From: Wolbachia endosymbiont of Armadillidium arcangelii
Lineage (GTDB): Bacteria > Pseudomonadota > Alphaproteobacteria > Rickettsiales > Anaplasmataceae
Length of the DNA stretch: 64,000 nucleotides
NCBI RefSeq assembly: GCF_040207875.1
Contig: NZ_CP157942.1
Coordinates: 558,001 to 622,000 of the forward strand
Direction: 5' to 3'
Below, piece after piece: positions 8,696-27,390 of this stretch. Below the pieces are notes generated by a model. The model saw only the letters and a list, made by a program, of their open reading frames with translations. It had not been told where the DNA came from and made no database searches. The position numbers and the translations under genes are program-made. Numbering within the stretch: the first letter of the stretch is position 1; each line of letters starts with the position of its first letter.

Positions 8696-10762
8696 ATGGA
8701 AATTTTAATATCTAGGTATAGAAATATAGGGATAATGGCTCATATAGATGCTGGTAAGACTACCACAACAGAGCGTATTTTATTTTATACTGGTAAACAA
8801 AATAGAATTGGTGAAGTGCACGATGGTGCAGCTTCTATGGATTGGATGGAGCAGGAGAAAGAGCGTGGTATTACAATTACCTCTGCTGCAACAACATGTT
8901 TTTGGAATGATCATAGGATTAATATAATAGATACTCCTGGTCATGTTGATTTTACTATTGAAGTTGAGAGATCTTTAAGGGTTTTAGATGGTGCGGTTGC
9001 TGTATTTGATGGAGTTGCTGGAGTTGAGCCCCAATCTGAGACAGTTTGGCGTCAAGCTGATAAATATAATGTTCCTCGTATCTGCTTTGTTAATAAAATG
9101 GATAGAATAGGGGCAAATTTTTATCGATGTGTCAATATGATAAAAACGAAGCTTGGTGCAGCACCTTTAGTTATTCAGTTACCAATAGGAAGTGAGAAAG
9201 ATTTTAAAGGTATAATCGATCTCATTTCTATGAAAGCCATTATATGGCAAGAAGAAACGTTAGGCGCTAAATTTTCTTATGAAGATGTTCCTTCTGATTT
9301 GTTTGATAAGGCTCAAGAATATCGAAATTTTTTATTAGATGCTGCAGCTGAGATGGATGACGAGGCGATGAATACTTACTTTGAATCTAATGATTTACCA
9401 GTTGATTTATTGAAAAAATGTGTGAGAAGTGGGGCCATTAAAGGAAAATTTGTCCCTGTATTATGTGGATCAGCTTTTAAAAATAAAGGCGTGCAACCAC
9501 TTTTAGATGGTGTGGTTGATTTTTTACCTTCTCCTATTGATGTTGATGTAATTGTTGGAACTGATCCTAAAGATTCAGAAAAGAAAATTGAGATCAAACC
9601 TTTAGAAAAGGAGAAATTCGTTGCTCTTGCATTTAAAGTGATGACAGATAAATTTGTAGGCAGTTTGACATTTATTCGTATTTATTCTGGTAAATTGAGA
9701 TCTAAATCTATCGTGTTAAATGCAGGGAAAAATGAGACTGAAGGGATTGGTAGAATGCTGCTTATGCATGCAAATAACAGAGAAGATATAAACGAAGCTA
9801 AAGTTGGTGATATAGTTGCCTTGGTTGGATTAAAGAAAACAACCACCGGGGATACTTTATGTTCTGTTGATTTTCCTATATTATTGGAGCGTATGGAATT
9901 TCCTGAGCCTGTTATTGAAATTGCTATAGAACCTAAAACTACTTCAGATCAGGAAAAATTAGGTGTTGCTTTGAATAGATTAGTTGCGGAAGATCCTTCT
10001 TTAAGGATATTAGTGAATGCGGAAAGCGGTCAGACTATACTGAAAGGTATGGGTGAATTACATCTTGAAATTATTATAGATAGGCTAAGGCGTGAATTCA
10101 ATATTGGTGTTAATGTTGGTGCACCTCAAGTTGCATATCGTGAAACTATCACTAAATCTGTTGAAATTGATTACACTCATAAAAAACAATCAGGTGGTGC
10201 TGGTCAGTTTGCTAAGGTTAAAATAAAATTTGAACCTCTTGAGCCTGGTTCTGGGTTTCAATTTGAAAGTAAAATTGTAGGCGGTGCAATTCCAAAGGAA
10301 TATATTCCTGGTGTACAAAATGGTTTGGAATTGATAAAAGAAGGTGGTATCATTTCTGGCTTTCCATTGATTGATTTTAAGGCTATTCTTCTTGATGGTG
10401 CTTTTCATGAGGTTGATTCTAGTCCTTTAGCTTTTGAACTTGCTGCTAAAGGTGCTTTTAAAGAGATGGCGAATAAAGCTGGTCCAAAAATGTTAGAGCC
10501 TATAATGAAGGTTGAAATCATTACACCTGAAGAGTATATGGGTGATATAATGGGTGATGTAAATAGCAGAAGGGGGCAAGTTTTGAGTATGGAAACGCAT
10601 AATAGTAGTACTATGATTCTTGCTTTTGTACCTCTTGCAAATATGTTTGGTTATATAAATATTTTGCGTTCTATCTCTCAAGGAAGAGCTCAATATAGTA
10701 TGCATTTTTCTTGTTATGAACAAGTGCCACAATATGTAGTTGATGAGTTAAAGTATAATTAA
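8696..10762 (+). CDS. fusA: Elongation factor G
   Basis: 688-residue translocase GTPase. Domain I has the P-loop [14 protein letters not shown] (residues 15-28), switch [15 protein letters not shown] and NKMDR. Domain II follows from about residue 290 ([20 protein letters not shown]), then [14 protein letters not shown] of domain [12 protein letters not shown] of domain IV and VNSRRGQVL of domain V. Length is normal. It follows rpsG by 21 nt and tuf follows by 12 nt. Coding-strand T-rich codon use matches the ribosomal genes but not tuf. Confidence 0.98.
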   Translation: MEILISRYRNIGIMAHIDAGKTTTTERILFYTGKQNRIGEVHDGAASMDWMEQEKERGITITSAATTCFWNDHRINIIDTPGHVDFTIEVERSLRVLDGAVAVFDGVAGVEPQSETVWRQADKYNVPRICFVNKMDRIGANFYRCVNMIKTKLGAAPLVIQLPIGSEKDFKGIIDLISMKAIIWQEETLGAKFSYEDVPSDLFDKAQEYRNFLLDAAAEMDDEAMNTYFESNDLPVDLLKKCVRSGAIKGKFVPVLCGSAFKNKGVQPLLDGVVDFLPSPIDVDVIVGTDPKDSEKKIEIKPLEKEKFVALAFKVMTDKFVGSLTFIRIYSGKLRSKSIVLNAGKNETEGIGRMLLMHANNREDINEAKVGDIVALVGLKKTTTGDTLCSVDFPILLERMEFPEPVIEIAIEPKTTSDQEKLGVALNRLVAEDPSLRILVNAESGQTILKGMGELHLEIIIDRLRREFNIGVNVGAPQVAYRETITKSVEIDYTHKKQSGGAGQFAKVKIKFEPLEPGSGFQFESKIVGGAIPKEYIPGVQNGLELIKEGGIISGFPLIDFKAILLDGAFHEVDSSPLAFELAAKGAFKEMANKAGPKMLEPIMKVEIITPEEYMGDIMGDVNSRRGQVLSMETHNSSTMILAFVPLANMFGYINILRSISQGRAQYSMHFSCYEQVPQYVVDELKYN

Positions 10763-10774
10763 AGGGTAGTAATT

Positions 10775-11947
10775 ATGACAGCAGTAGTAGAAGCATTTGA
10801 CAAGCCGCATGTAAATGTGGGAACGATAGGACATGTGGATCATGGAAAGACAACGTTAACAGCGGCAATAACAAAACATTACGGGAACTTTATAGCATAT
10901 GATCAAATAGATAAAGCGCCAGAAGAAAGAAAGAGGGGAATAACAATAGCAACAGCGCATGTTGAATATCAGACGGAAAAAAGGCATTATGCACACGTTG
11001 ATTGTCCTGGGCACGCTGATTATGTAAAGAATATGATAGTAGGTGCAGCACAGATGGATGCAGCAATATTGGTGGTGTCGGGGGTTGATGGGCCAATGCC
11101 ACAAACGAGAGAGCATATATTGCTGGCAAAGCAGGTGGGTGTTGGATATATTGTGGTATACATAAATAAAGCTGATGTTGCTGATGCTGATATGATAGAT
11201 TTAGTGGAAATGGAAGTGAGAGAGTTGCTGAGCAAGTACGGATTTCCGGGGGATGAAGTACCTGTGATAGTTGGTTCAGCACTCAAGGCGCTGGAGGATG
11301 ATAGCAGTGAATATGGAAAGAAATCAATAGACAAATTGATGGGAAAATTAGATGAATATGTGGAGATTCCACCAAGGCCTGTAGATTTACCATTTTTATT
11401 GCCAATCGAAGATGTATTTTCGATATCGGGGCGTGGGACGGTAGTAACGGGAAGGATAGAAAAGGGAGAGATAAAAACAGGTGATGAGATAGAGATAATA
11501 GGTCTAAAAGCGACGCAAAAGACGATATGTACTGGTGTAGAAATGTTTAAGAAGTTGCTGAATAAGGGGAGTGCGGGGCTGAATGTAGGGATATTACTAA
11601 GGGGGACAAAGAGAGAGGAGGTGGAAAGAGGGCAAGTATTAGCAAAATCGGGGACAATAACGCCGCATAAGAAATTTAATGCGGAGGTATATATATTGAA
11701 GAAAGAAGAAGGAGGAAGGCATACACCATTTTTTGCGAATTACCAGCCACAGTTTTATTTAAGGACAACGGATGTAACTGGGAGCATAAAATTGCTAGAT
11801 GGGAAGGAGATGGTAATGCCAGGAGATAATGTGAGTGTAGAAGTAGAATTGCAAGCACCAATAGCAATGGATAAGGGGTTGCGTTTTGCGATAAGAGAGG
11901 GTGGTAGAACTGTTGGTTCTGGTGTGGTTTCGGAAATTTTGGAGTAA
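10775..11947 (+). CDS. tuf: Elongation factor Tu
   Basis: 390-residue aminoacyl-tRNA carrier GTPase. It has GHVDHGKT at residues 19-26, the switch I threonine in [24 protein letters not shown] and the NKAD motif ([10 protein letters not shown]). Domains II and III are complete, ending [19 protein letters not shown]. Codon choice is odd: most of the gene favours purine-ending codons (GGA/GGG, GCA/GCG, ATA), unlike the T-ending choices in fusA and rplK, whereas the last roughly 60 nt and a patch near 10985-11040 look like the neighbours. Wolbachia genomes carry two tuf copies, so this copy may have been exchanged with the other. Function is not in doubt. Confidence 0.98.
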   Translation: MTAVVEAFDKPHVNVGTIGHVDHGKTTLTAAITKHYGNFIAYDQIDKAPEERKRGITIATAHVEYQTEKRHYAHVDCPGHADYVKNMIVGAAQMDAAILVVSGVDGPMPQTREHILLAKQVGVGYIVVYINKADVADADMIDLVEMEVRELLSKYGFPGDEVPVIVGSALKALEDDSSEYGKKSIDKLMGKLDEYVEIPPRPVDLPFLLPIEDVFSISGRGTVVTGRIEKGEIKTGDEIEIIGLKATQKTICTGVEMFKKLLNKGSAGLNVGILLRGTKREEVERGQVLAKSGTITPHKKFNAEVYILKKEEGGRHTPFFANYQPQFYLRTTDVTGSIKLLDGKEMVMPGDNVSVEVELQAPIAMDKGLRFAIREGGRTVGSGVVSEILE

Positions 11948-11959
11948 GATTTGAATTAT

Positions 11960-12032
11960 AGGAGTGTAGCTCAATTGGTAGAGCACTGGTCTCCAAAACC
12001 AGAGGTTGTAGGTTCGATTCCTATCGCTCCTG
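11960..12032 (+). tRNA. trnW: tRNA-Trp (anticodon CCA)
   Basis: 73-nt cloverleaf. The acceptor stem AGGAGTG pairs with CGCTCCT (one T-G), the D arm is GCTCAATTGGTAGAGC, the anticodon stem CTGGT/ACCAG holds loop CTCCAAA with CCA at 11993-11995, and the T arm is GTAGG-TTCGATT-CCTAT. The discriminator is G. The 3' CCA is not encoded. It lies between tuf and secE, the common alphaproteobacterial place. Confidence 0.97.
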
Positions 12033-12051
12033 CATTAATGTTATAGTAAAA

Positions 12052-12252
12052 ATGTTAAAAAATTTGTGTGGTTTTTTTTGTGATATAAAGCAAGAAATAA
12101 GGAGGATTGCTTGGATAAAAAAACAGCAGGTATTGTCATCTCTGTTTGTTGTAATAGTTGTTATATTATGTTTTTCGATTTTCTTCTGTTTCGTGGATTT
12201 TATGTCTCTTTACATAATTAAGACTTTGTTTGGAATTATTTATGGAATGTGA
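12052..12252 (+). CDS. secE: Preprotein translocase subunit SecE
   Basis: 66-residue single-span membrane protein of the SecYEG channel. It has the conserved amphipathic start DIKQEIRRIAWIKKQQV, followed by a hydrophobic helix at about residues 28-56. Its stop overlaps the nusG start region by 11 nt (nusG ATG at 12242). The length is that of the short SecE type without extra helices. Confidence 0.93.
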   Translation: MLKNLCGFFCDIKQEIRRIAWIKKQQVLSSLFVVIVVILCFSIFFCFVDFMSLYIIKTLFGIIYGM

Positions 12253-13078
12253 ATATAAATGGTATATCATTAAAGTTGATTATGGGTATGAATCAGATAT
12301 ACGTGAATTGGTAAGCAATACTGTCTATTTTAAGGAGGTATTTATTCCTTATCAGATAGTATATAACTCAAAGTCTAATATAAAAGAGTTATGTGAAGTA
12401 TATATATGTATGCATCTGTGTGATGAAAGCAAAAATATTTTGAATCAAATGATTGGATTTTGTAGTGACGAGTCTGGTAATTTTGAGGAGATTTTAGATG
12501 ATGAGATAAATTCAAAACGCAAGGAATTTAATAGATATAAGTGGTATATCTTAAGAGTTGCCTCTAATTATGAAGAGAAAGTGCGCCAACATATATTAGA
12601 AAATTCTATGAGATTGGGTATTAACAATTATTTTAATGGGGTTTTTATTCCTTGTGAAGAGTTAAGTGAGATGGACTTAAAATCTAAAAAAATTGCTGCA
12701 CGGAGGAAATGCTTTCCTGGTTATGTTTTTTTATACGTGAATTTATGTGATGAGGTATTGAATTTTATCAATAATATACCAAAATCTCTTAAGGTTTATG
12801 GATTTTTGAAAAATGGTAATGTTCCAAAGGTAATTACGGATGATGAGATTCGCTCAATGTGTAGTGCGCTTTACAATGCTCAAGAAACGAAAAAGTTAAG
12901 TTATGGTTATGAGAAAGGTGAAAAAGTAAAAATCAATGATGGTCTTTTTCAAAATTTTGCTGGTAAGGTAGATATGGTAAATGATGAGAAAAAAATTATT
13001 AATGTGGAAGTATCGATTTTAGGTAAGCCAACAATAATAGGGCTTGATTTTGCTCAAGTTGAAAAAATAGAGGAGTAG
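12242..13078 (+). CDS. nusG: Transcription antitermination protein NusG with an extra N-terminal NGN-like segment
   Basis: Processivity factor of RNA polymerase. From the ATG at 12242 the protein has about 278 residues, against roughly 180 for most NusG. The second half is standard: KWYILRVASNYEEKVRQHI, FNGVFIPCEEL, KCFPGYVFLYVNL and PKVITDDEI, then a KOW domain (YEKGEKVKINDGLFQNFAGK). The first 90 residues repeat the same opening in a diverged form: YKWYIIKVDYGYE then EVFIPYQIVYN. This looks like a second, degenerate NGN domain. A TTG at 12230 in frame would add four residues, but the ATG gives translational overlap with secE. rplK follows at once. Confidence 0.93.
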   Translation: MECEYKWYIIKVDYGYESDIRELVSNTVYFKEVFIPYQIVYNSKSNIKELCEVYICMHLCDESKNILNQMIGFCSDESGNFEEILDDEINSKRKEFNRYKWYILRVASNYEEKVRQHILENSMRLGINNYFNGVFIPCEELSEMDLKSKKIAARRKCFPGYVFLYVNLCDEVLNFINNIPKSLKVYGFLKNGNVPKVITDDEIRSMCSALYNAQETKKLSYGYEKGEKVKINDGLFQNFAGKVDMVNDEKKIINVEVSILGKPTIIGLDFAQVEKIEE

Positions 13079-13080
13079 TT

Positions 13081-13521
13081 ATGAGTGTTATAATTGCTAA
13101 GATTAACTTACTTATGGAAGCTGGAAAAGCAGTTCCAGGACCGAAAATTGCTTCAGTACTTGGTCCGCGTGGTATACCTATTCCTAAGTTTTGTGAAGCT
13201 TTTAATAAAGTTACTAGCGCTGCTAACGCTAATTATAAAGTAGGCGATTTAGTAACAGTGCGAATTTCCATAAAGGATGATCGCTCTCATGATTTTACTG
13301 TTAGCGGTCCGCCTGTGGCTTATTTACTTAAGCAGGAGGCTAAATTAACTAAAGGTTCTGGTAATCCTGGTAAAGAATTAGTGACTAAATTACCTATGTC
13401 TGCTATAATTAAAGTGGCAAAGTGCAAGATGGTTGATATGAAAGTGGGTAATGAAGATTCAGCGGTGAAAATGGTTGTAGGCACTGCAAAATCTATGGGT
13501 ATAGAAGTTGTGGAAGGTTAG
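13081..13521 (+). CDS. rplK: 50S ribosomal protein L11
   Basis: 146-residue protein of the GTPase-associated centre. Typical blocks: KINLLMEAGKAVPGPKIASVLGPRGI (the N-terminal proline-rich domain) and the C-terminal rRNA-binding domain with GNPGKELVTKLPM and VGTAKSMGIEVV. Two nt after nusG and 4 nt before rplA. Confidence 0.97.
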   Translation: MSVIIAKINLLMEAGKAVPGPKIASVLGPRGIPIPKFCEAFNKVTSAANANYKVGDLVTVRISIKDDRSHDFTVSGPPVAYLLKQEAKLTKGSGNPGKELVTKLPMSAIIKVAKCKMVDMKVGNEDSAVKMVVGTAKSMGIEVVEG

Positions 13522-13525
13522 GTAA

Positions 13526-14179
13526 ATGAATACATATAATGATAATCCTAAGCAGTGTTTGAAGAAGATTATTGAGTTTGCTTCAGCAAAGTTTAATGAA
13601 TCAATTGATATTGCAGTCAATTTAGGAATAGATTCTCGTAAATCTGAAGAGCAGGTGCGTGGTACAGTAGTTTTACCTAAAGGTATTGGAAAGGATATTA
13701 AAGTGGCTGTTTTTGCTCAGGGTAAGCATTTATTAGAAGCTAAAAAAGCTGATGCTGATATTGCAGGGGGAGAGGATTTAGTTGAAGAAATAAAAAAAGG
13801 TAAAAAGTTGGATGTTGATTGGTGCATCACTACTCCTGATTTTATTGTAAAAATTACTCCTATTGCAAAAATATTGGGTGCTAAAGGGCTGATGCCTAAT
13901 CCTAAATTTGGTACTGTGACTTCTAATGTTGAGGAGGCTATTAAAACTATTAAGTCTGGTCAAATAAGATTTAGGACAGATAAGAGTGGTATTATTCATG
14001 GTAAGTTAGGGAGTGTTAAGTTCGATGTTGATAATTTATTGGAAAATTTAAAAGCCTTTCTTAAAGTAATTAAAGATAATAAACCTACTTCTGTAAAAGG
14101 AGTTTACTTTAAAGGTGTTTTTTTAAATTCAACTATGGGTAAAGCTTATAAAATAAACAAAATAGAAGATATAATTTAG
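13526..14179 (+). CDS. rplA: 50S ribosomal protein L1
   Basis: 217-residue L1-stalk protein, a little shorter than the usual 230. Recognised by [29 protein letters not shown], then [16 protein letters not shown] and [16 protein letters not shown]. In many bacteria it also represses its own operon by binding mRNA; the sequence here does not show whether that holds. Confidence 0.97.
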   Translation: MNTYNDNPKQCLKKIIEFASAKFNESIDIAVNLGIDSRKSEEQVRGTVVLPKGIGKDIKVAVFAQGKHLLEAKKADADIAGGEDLVEEIKKGKKLDVDWCITTPDFIVKITPIAKILGAKGLMPNPKFGTVTSNVEEAIKTIKSGQIRFRTDKSGIIHGKLGSVKFDVDNLLENLKAFLKVIKDNKPTSVKGVYFKGVFLNSTMGKAYKINKIEDII

Positions 14180-14191
14180 GGGAGTGGTACC

Positions 14192-15135
<944 letters not shown>

Positions 15136-15176
15136 AGTGTTAGTATATTAATTTTATGTTGATATAGCTCTTTTAA

Positions 15177-23714
<8,538 letters not shown>

Positions 23715-23740
23715 ATATAGCTAACGAGACAGTATGTTGA

Positions 23741-23771
23741 ATCAACTTTTTTTAATTAAAAAAATTGATTA
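23741..23771. terminator. Bidirectional terminator hairpin between rpoBC and dusB
   Basis: AATCAA and TTGATT close a stem whose inner part is seven T facing seven A around AATT, with one bulged C at 23747. It gives a T-run in both directions, suited to two convergent genes, and it overlaps the last codons of dusB. Identified by eye; low GC content makes its strength uncertain. Confidence 0.5.
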
Positions 23772-24702
23772 TATTTTCTTTTACTTCTGTGCTATCTGTC
23801 ATGCTATTTACTCTTACACGAAATTCAGATGAATTTTTAAGTCCACTACTGTACCAGCCTATATGTTTGCGGGCTATCTTTATTCCTATGTCGTTTCCAT
23901 AGTATTCAAGAATACTGTCGTAATGCTTGAGTATTATGCTTAGCCTCTCTGAGGCTGTCGGTTCAGAAATTTCACCTCTACTTAAAAAATTCATTACTTG
24001 ATTAATCAACCAAGGTTTGCCGTAAGTACCACGACCTATCATTACTCCGTCTGCCCCTGATTCTTTGAGCGCGTTTTGAATATCATCCAAGCTTTTAATA
24101 TCACCATTCACTATAACCGGAATTTTTACTTGCTCTTTAACATTTCTAACGAATTTCCAATCTGCTTGACCGTTATAAAGCTGTGCCCTTGTTCTTCCAT
24201 GCACAGTAATCATTTTTGCTCCTAAATCCTCGGCAATTTTCGCAAGTCTCGGGGCATTGCGATTTTCATCGTTCCATCCAGTGCGCATTTTCACCGTAAC
24301 TGGCACATTCACTGCTTTGACCACGGCCTCAATTATCTCAGCTGCTTTTTTCTCATCACGCATTAGCGCTGATCCTGCATAACCGTTTACAACTTTCTTA
24401 ACAGGACAACCGAAATTTATATCTATTATTTTTGCACCCATATCCTCATTTAGTTTTGCAGCTTCTGCCATAACATCTGGCTCACACCCAGCAAGCTGCA
24501 CAGCAGTTAATTCATCGACTTTTGCTTTTTGCAGACTCTGGCGAGTTTGTATAATCATGGCTCTGCTTGCAATCATTTCTGAGACTAACAAACTTGCACC
24601 AAGTTTCTTCACAATACTTCTAAACGGATAATCAGTCACCCCAGACATTGGCGCTAAAATTACCGGAGAATCAATCGTCAAACTTCCTATTTGGAGGGGC
24701 AT
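23752..24702 (-). CDS. dusB: tRNA-dihydrouridine synthase (DusB/NifR3 type)
   Basis: 316-residue FMN enzyme that reduces uridines in the tRNA D-loop. The TIM-barrel start has [16 protein letters not shown]. The catalytic cysteine lies in [20 protein letters not shown], followed by [35 protein letters not shown] and [16 protein letters not shown]. These match the Dus family closely. It is convergent with rpoBC and lies about 30 bp downstream of the Ulp1-like gene on the same strand, so the two may share a transcript. Confidence 0.95.
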   Translation of the reverse strand: MPLQIGSLTIDSPVILAPMSGVTDYPFRSIVKKLGASLLVSEMIASRAMIIQTRQSLQKAKVDELTAVQLAGCEPDVMAEAAKLNEDMGAKIIDINFGCPVKKVVNGYAGSALMRDEKKAAEIIEAVVKAVNVPVTVKMRTGWNDENRNAPRLAKIAEDLGAKMITVHGRTRAQLYNGQADWKFVRNVKEQVKIPVIVNGDIKSLDDIQNALKESGADGVMIGRGTYGKPWLINQVMNFLSRGEISEPTASERLSIILKHYDSILEYYGNDIGIKIARKHIGWYSSGLKNSSEFRVRVNSMTDSTEVKENIINFFN

Positions 24703-24730
24703 GAGGTTAATGATAATTCTTCATTGTGAA

Positions 24731-25972
24731 CTACATAATGTTACAAAACGAGCCCGCATGCTGCACCTCTGAAGTGGAAGACAGAGATGTTGCCGTTCTC
24801 GGAAGATTACATAAAAGTCCTCCCCTTAAATCTTCCTTCCATTTTTCATCATTCATGAGTGCTTCTGCAAACTCTCTTCTTTTCTCCTCCAATTGCTTTG
24901 AATTAGGTGTGTACTTCGATAGCTTTACATCAATCTGATCAAATAATTTATCTTCTTTAAGCATTTCCGTAATCATACGAGCATTTTCTAACGCGAATAT
25001 TCCACAGTTATGCCCATCGCTTTGTTGTGGGGTTCTGGAGCTTTTTATGTCTAATATCCATTCCCCTTTTTGCAATTCTCCCTTAACAATATCCAGCAAA
25101 TTATTTGGCAATTGATCACCAAATGAGTCGCAGTAATAAGCTCTAAATTTCTTATTACCTGCATCAGGTTTAATGACCAAAGTTACCCAATGATTATTGT
25201 TAATATGAAAAACCGAAGTAAATATCAATCTAGGGTTTTGTTCCAATTCACCTCTGTAATTCTGAAGGAACTGTCTTGTGATTTCATCCCAGCCATCAGA
25301 ATAGCCAGAGGTAAGAAAATAGACGTTATTGTTGCTATGTCCATTTTTTGAGTACTTATACACAACTCTTGCAATATGTGTAATGTCATTATCATCTAAC
25401 CAGTAACTATAGTTTTTTCTGTTTGTCTGATGCACAAGAGTGTCCAAATTTTCATGAAACTCTTTACCACCCAAACCACTATCCAAAGAGCTTCTACGAC
25501 TACTGTTCCTTGAATCGGGTTCACTGCCTGGTACAATACCACTATCTCCATCTTGAGTTTTTGGATTTCCTTGATTATTTACAGCCTGCTCTTGCTCTGG
25601 TGATTTTGACAGCTCATCAGTTTTAGTATTGCTCTCTTTTTCCTTTGAAGCTCCTTTTCCATCAACATAACCCTTTACCCAGTGAAATAAGAGCTCAACA
25701 ACCATTTTGTATATCACTGTGAGCACTATTCCCATTAAGATCCAAGCTACAGGATGAAAAATTAGCATAGCAAGTGGTAAAGTTAAGAGGGTAGACCCTA
25801 TTATCAACCCCAAACAGCCAACAGTAAATGTAGCTGCTAGATATATACCAAAAGCGTAGATAGCAAATCTTCCATCATCCTTAAGTTTGGTGAAGTGAGT
25901 ACTCTCTTTAAATTCATTGTATTCTTCTATGATGCCTAACATATTATATTTTACGTTAATTAATTCTAGCAA
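24731..25972 (-). CDS. Ulp1/SENP-like (C48) cysteine protease with N-terminal membrane segments
   Basis: 413 residues. Residues about 35-95 hold two strongly hydrophobic stretches (YLAATFTVGCLGLIIGSTL; HPVAWILMGIVLTVIY). A polar, low-complexity linker follows (about 108-170). The C-terminal half is a Ulp1-type peptidase: INNNHWVTLVI with H261, YYCDSFGD with D282, and TPQQSDGHNCGIF with Q317 and C323, i.e. the complete His-Asp-Gln-Cys set with the usual Q-to-C spacing of six. Eukaryotic relatives remove SUMO, NEDD8 or ubiquitin; bacterial ones are mostly secreted effectors. The deubiquitinase part of CidB/CinB belongs to the same clan, but no CidA-like partner lies next to it. The substrate is unknown. 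Confidence 0.85.
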   Translation of the reverse strand: MLELINVKYNMLGIIEEYNEFKESTHFTKLKDDGRFAIYAFGIYLAATFTVGCLGLIIGSTLLTLPLAMLIFHPVAWILMGIVLTVIYKMVVELLFHWVKGYVDGKGASKEKESNTKTDELSKSPEQEQAVNNQGNPKTQDGDSGIVPGSEPDSRNSSRRSSLDSGLGGKEFHENLDTLVHQTNRKNYSYWLDDNDITHIARVVYKYSKNGHSNNNVYFLTSGYSDGWDEITRQFLQNYRGELEQNPRLIFTSVFHINNNHWVTLVIKPDAGNKKFRAYYCDSFGDQLPNNLLDIVKGELQKGEWILDIKSSRTPQQSDGHNCGIFALENARMITEMLKEDKLFDQIDVKLSKYTPNSKQLEEKRREFAEALMNDEKWKEDLRGGLLCNLPRTATSLSSTSEVQHAGSFCNIM

Positions 25973-26078
25973 ATTCTGGAGGTAAAATCAATATTAGCAT
26001 TTATCTGCATTGTATGCAAAAATATTGAATGTTAGAAACTTTTGAAGTACAGTAATGATGTTAGTAATAGCACAATAT

Positions 26079-27356
26079 ATGCATGATATAGAACATATAC
26101 GCAAAAACCCTGAAGGATTTGAAAAAGCAATGAAAAGCAGAGGGATGGAAGAATTTACTACAGAAGAAATATTGGGTATTGATCATGAAAAAAGATCACT
26201 GACTACTAGACTACAAGCTTTAAATAAGCAACGCAACGAAGTCACAGAAGAAATAAAGAAGCTTAAAATGAACAAAAGCCCCTGTGAAAAGCAAATAGAG
26301 TTATCAAAAAGCATCACAAATGAGATAGAGGCAATTAGCTTAAAGGAACAAGCAGAAAAGGATAAGTTAGTGAATGTTTTATCTAACTTGCCGAATATTC
26401 CTGCGCAAGATGTGCCAACAGGCACAGATGAGAACTCTAATTTAGAGGTGAGAAGATATGGAGGAAAAAGACAGTTTGATTTTACAGCAAAATCTCACTA
26501 TGAACTTGGAGAAAAATTAGGTTTAATGGACTTCGAACAAGCGGCGAAAATTTCCGGATCAAGATTTGCGATATTAAAAGGACAGTTAGCTAAGCTTGGA
26601 CGAGCGCTAATAAATTTTATGCTTGAAATGCATGTTAATGAATTTGGCTATACTGAGGTGTACCACCCAGCTTTGGTGAAAAACGAAGCTATGTATAATG
26701 TTGGTCAGCTACCGAAATTTTCTGACGATTCGTATTTAACTACCGACGAATTGAGATTGATTCCCACAAGTGAAGTGTTTTTAACAAATTTGGTTATTGA
26801 TAAAATAGTAGAGGAAAAAGAACTGCCTATTCGTTTTACTGCCTATTCGGAGTGCTTTCGTAAAGAAGCAGGTAGTGCAGGTCGCGATACCAGGGGCATG
26901 ATAAGGCAACACCAATTTGGTAAAGTGGAGTTAGTAAGCATCACAACTGAAGACCAATCAAATGATGAGTTTGAGCGTATGACGAGTGTTGCTGAAGAGA
27001 TATTAAAAAAATTAGAATTGCCATACAGAGTAATGCTGCTTTGCAGTGGCGATATGGGCTTTGCTGCACAAAAGACTTATGACATAGAGGTGTGGTTACC
27101 TGAGCAAAATAAATACAGAGAAATATCAAGCTGCTCAAATTGTGGTGCATTTCAGGCAAGGAGGATGAACACTAAATACTTCTCGGAAACTGATAGAAAA
27201 ACAAAAAAATACCTGCACACTTTAAATGGCACAGCTTTAGCTATAGGTAGAACTATTATTGCCATAATGGAGAATTATCAAAATTCCGATGAGTCGGTTA
27301 CAATACCAAACGTGTTGCAAAAATATATGAGTAACGATACTGTTATAAGCAAGTAA
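26079..27356 (+). CDS. serS: Seryl-tRNA synthetase
   Basis: Class II synthetase of about 425 residues from the ATG at 26079 ([22 protein letters not shown], the normal family start); an upstream in-frame ATG at 26055 would add eight residues. A long coiled-coil arm fills residues 30-100. Catalytic motif 2 is seen as [25 protein letters not shown] and motif 3 as [18 protein letters not shown]. It also charges tRNA-Sec in other bacteria; nothing here suggests that. Confidence 0.96.
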   Translation: MHDIEHIRKNPEGFEKAMKSRGMEEFTTEEILGIDHEKRSLTTRLQALNKQRNEVTEEIKKLKMNKSPCEKQIELSKSITNEIEAISLKEQAEKDKLVNVLSNLPNIPAQDVPTGTDENSNLEVRRYGGKRQFDFTAKSHYELGEKLGLMDFEQAAKISGSRFAILKGQLAKLGRALINFMLEMHVNEFGYTEVYHPALVKNEAMYNVGQLPKFSDDSYLTTDELRLIPTSEVFLTNLVIDKIVEEKELPIRFTAYSECFRKEAGSAGRDTRGMIRQHQFGKVELVSITTEDQSNDEFERMTSVAEEILKKLELPYRVMLLCSGDMGFAAQKTYDIEVWLPEQNKYREISSCSNCGAFQARRMNTKYFSETDRKTKKYLHTLNGTALAIGRTIIAIMENYQNSDESVTIPNVLQKYMSNDTVISK

Positions 27357-27390
27357 TAATTTTGACATATAGAAAAGCGAGGAAATAAAG

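Noticed and set aside
9376..10732. Minus-strand reading frames inside fusA
   Set aside because: Antisense to a highly conserved gene; composition only.
10856..11334. Several long minus-strand reading frames inside tuf
   Set aside because: They are antisense shadows caused by the purine-rich codon use of tuf; no family resemblance and no ribosome sites.
24731..25972. CidB/CinB cytoplasmic incompatibility toxin
   Set aside because: Only the C48 protease domain is shared. The large N-terminal nuclease-like regions of CidB are absent, membrane helices are present, and no cidA-like gene lies next to it.
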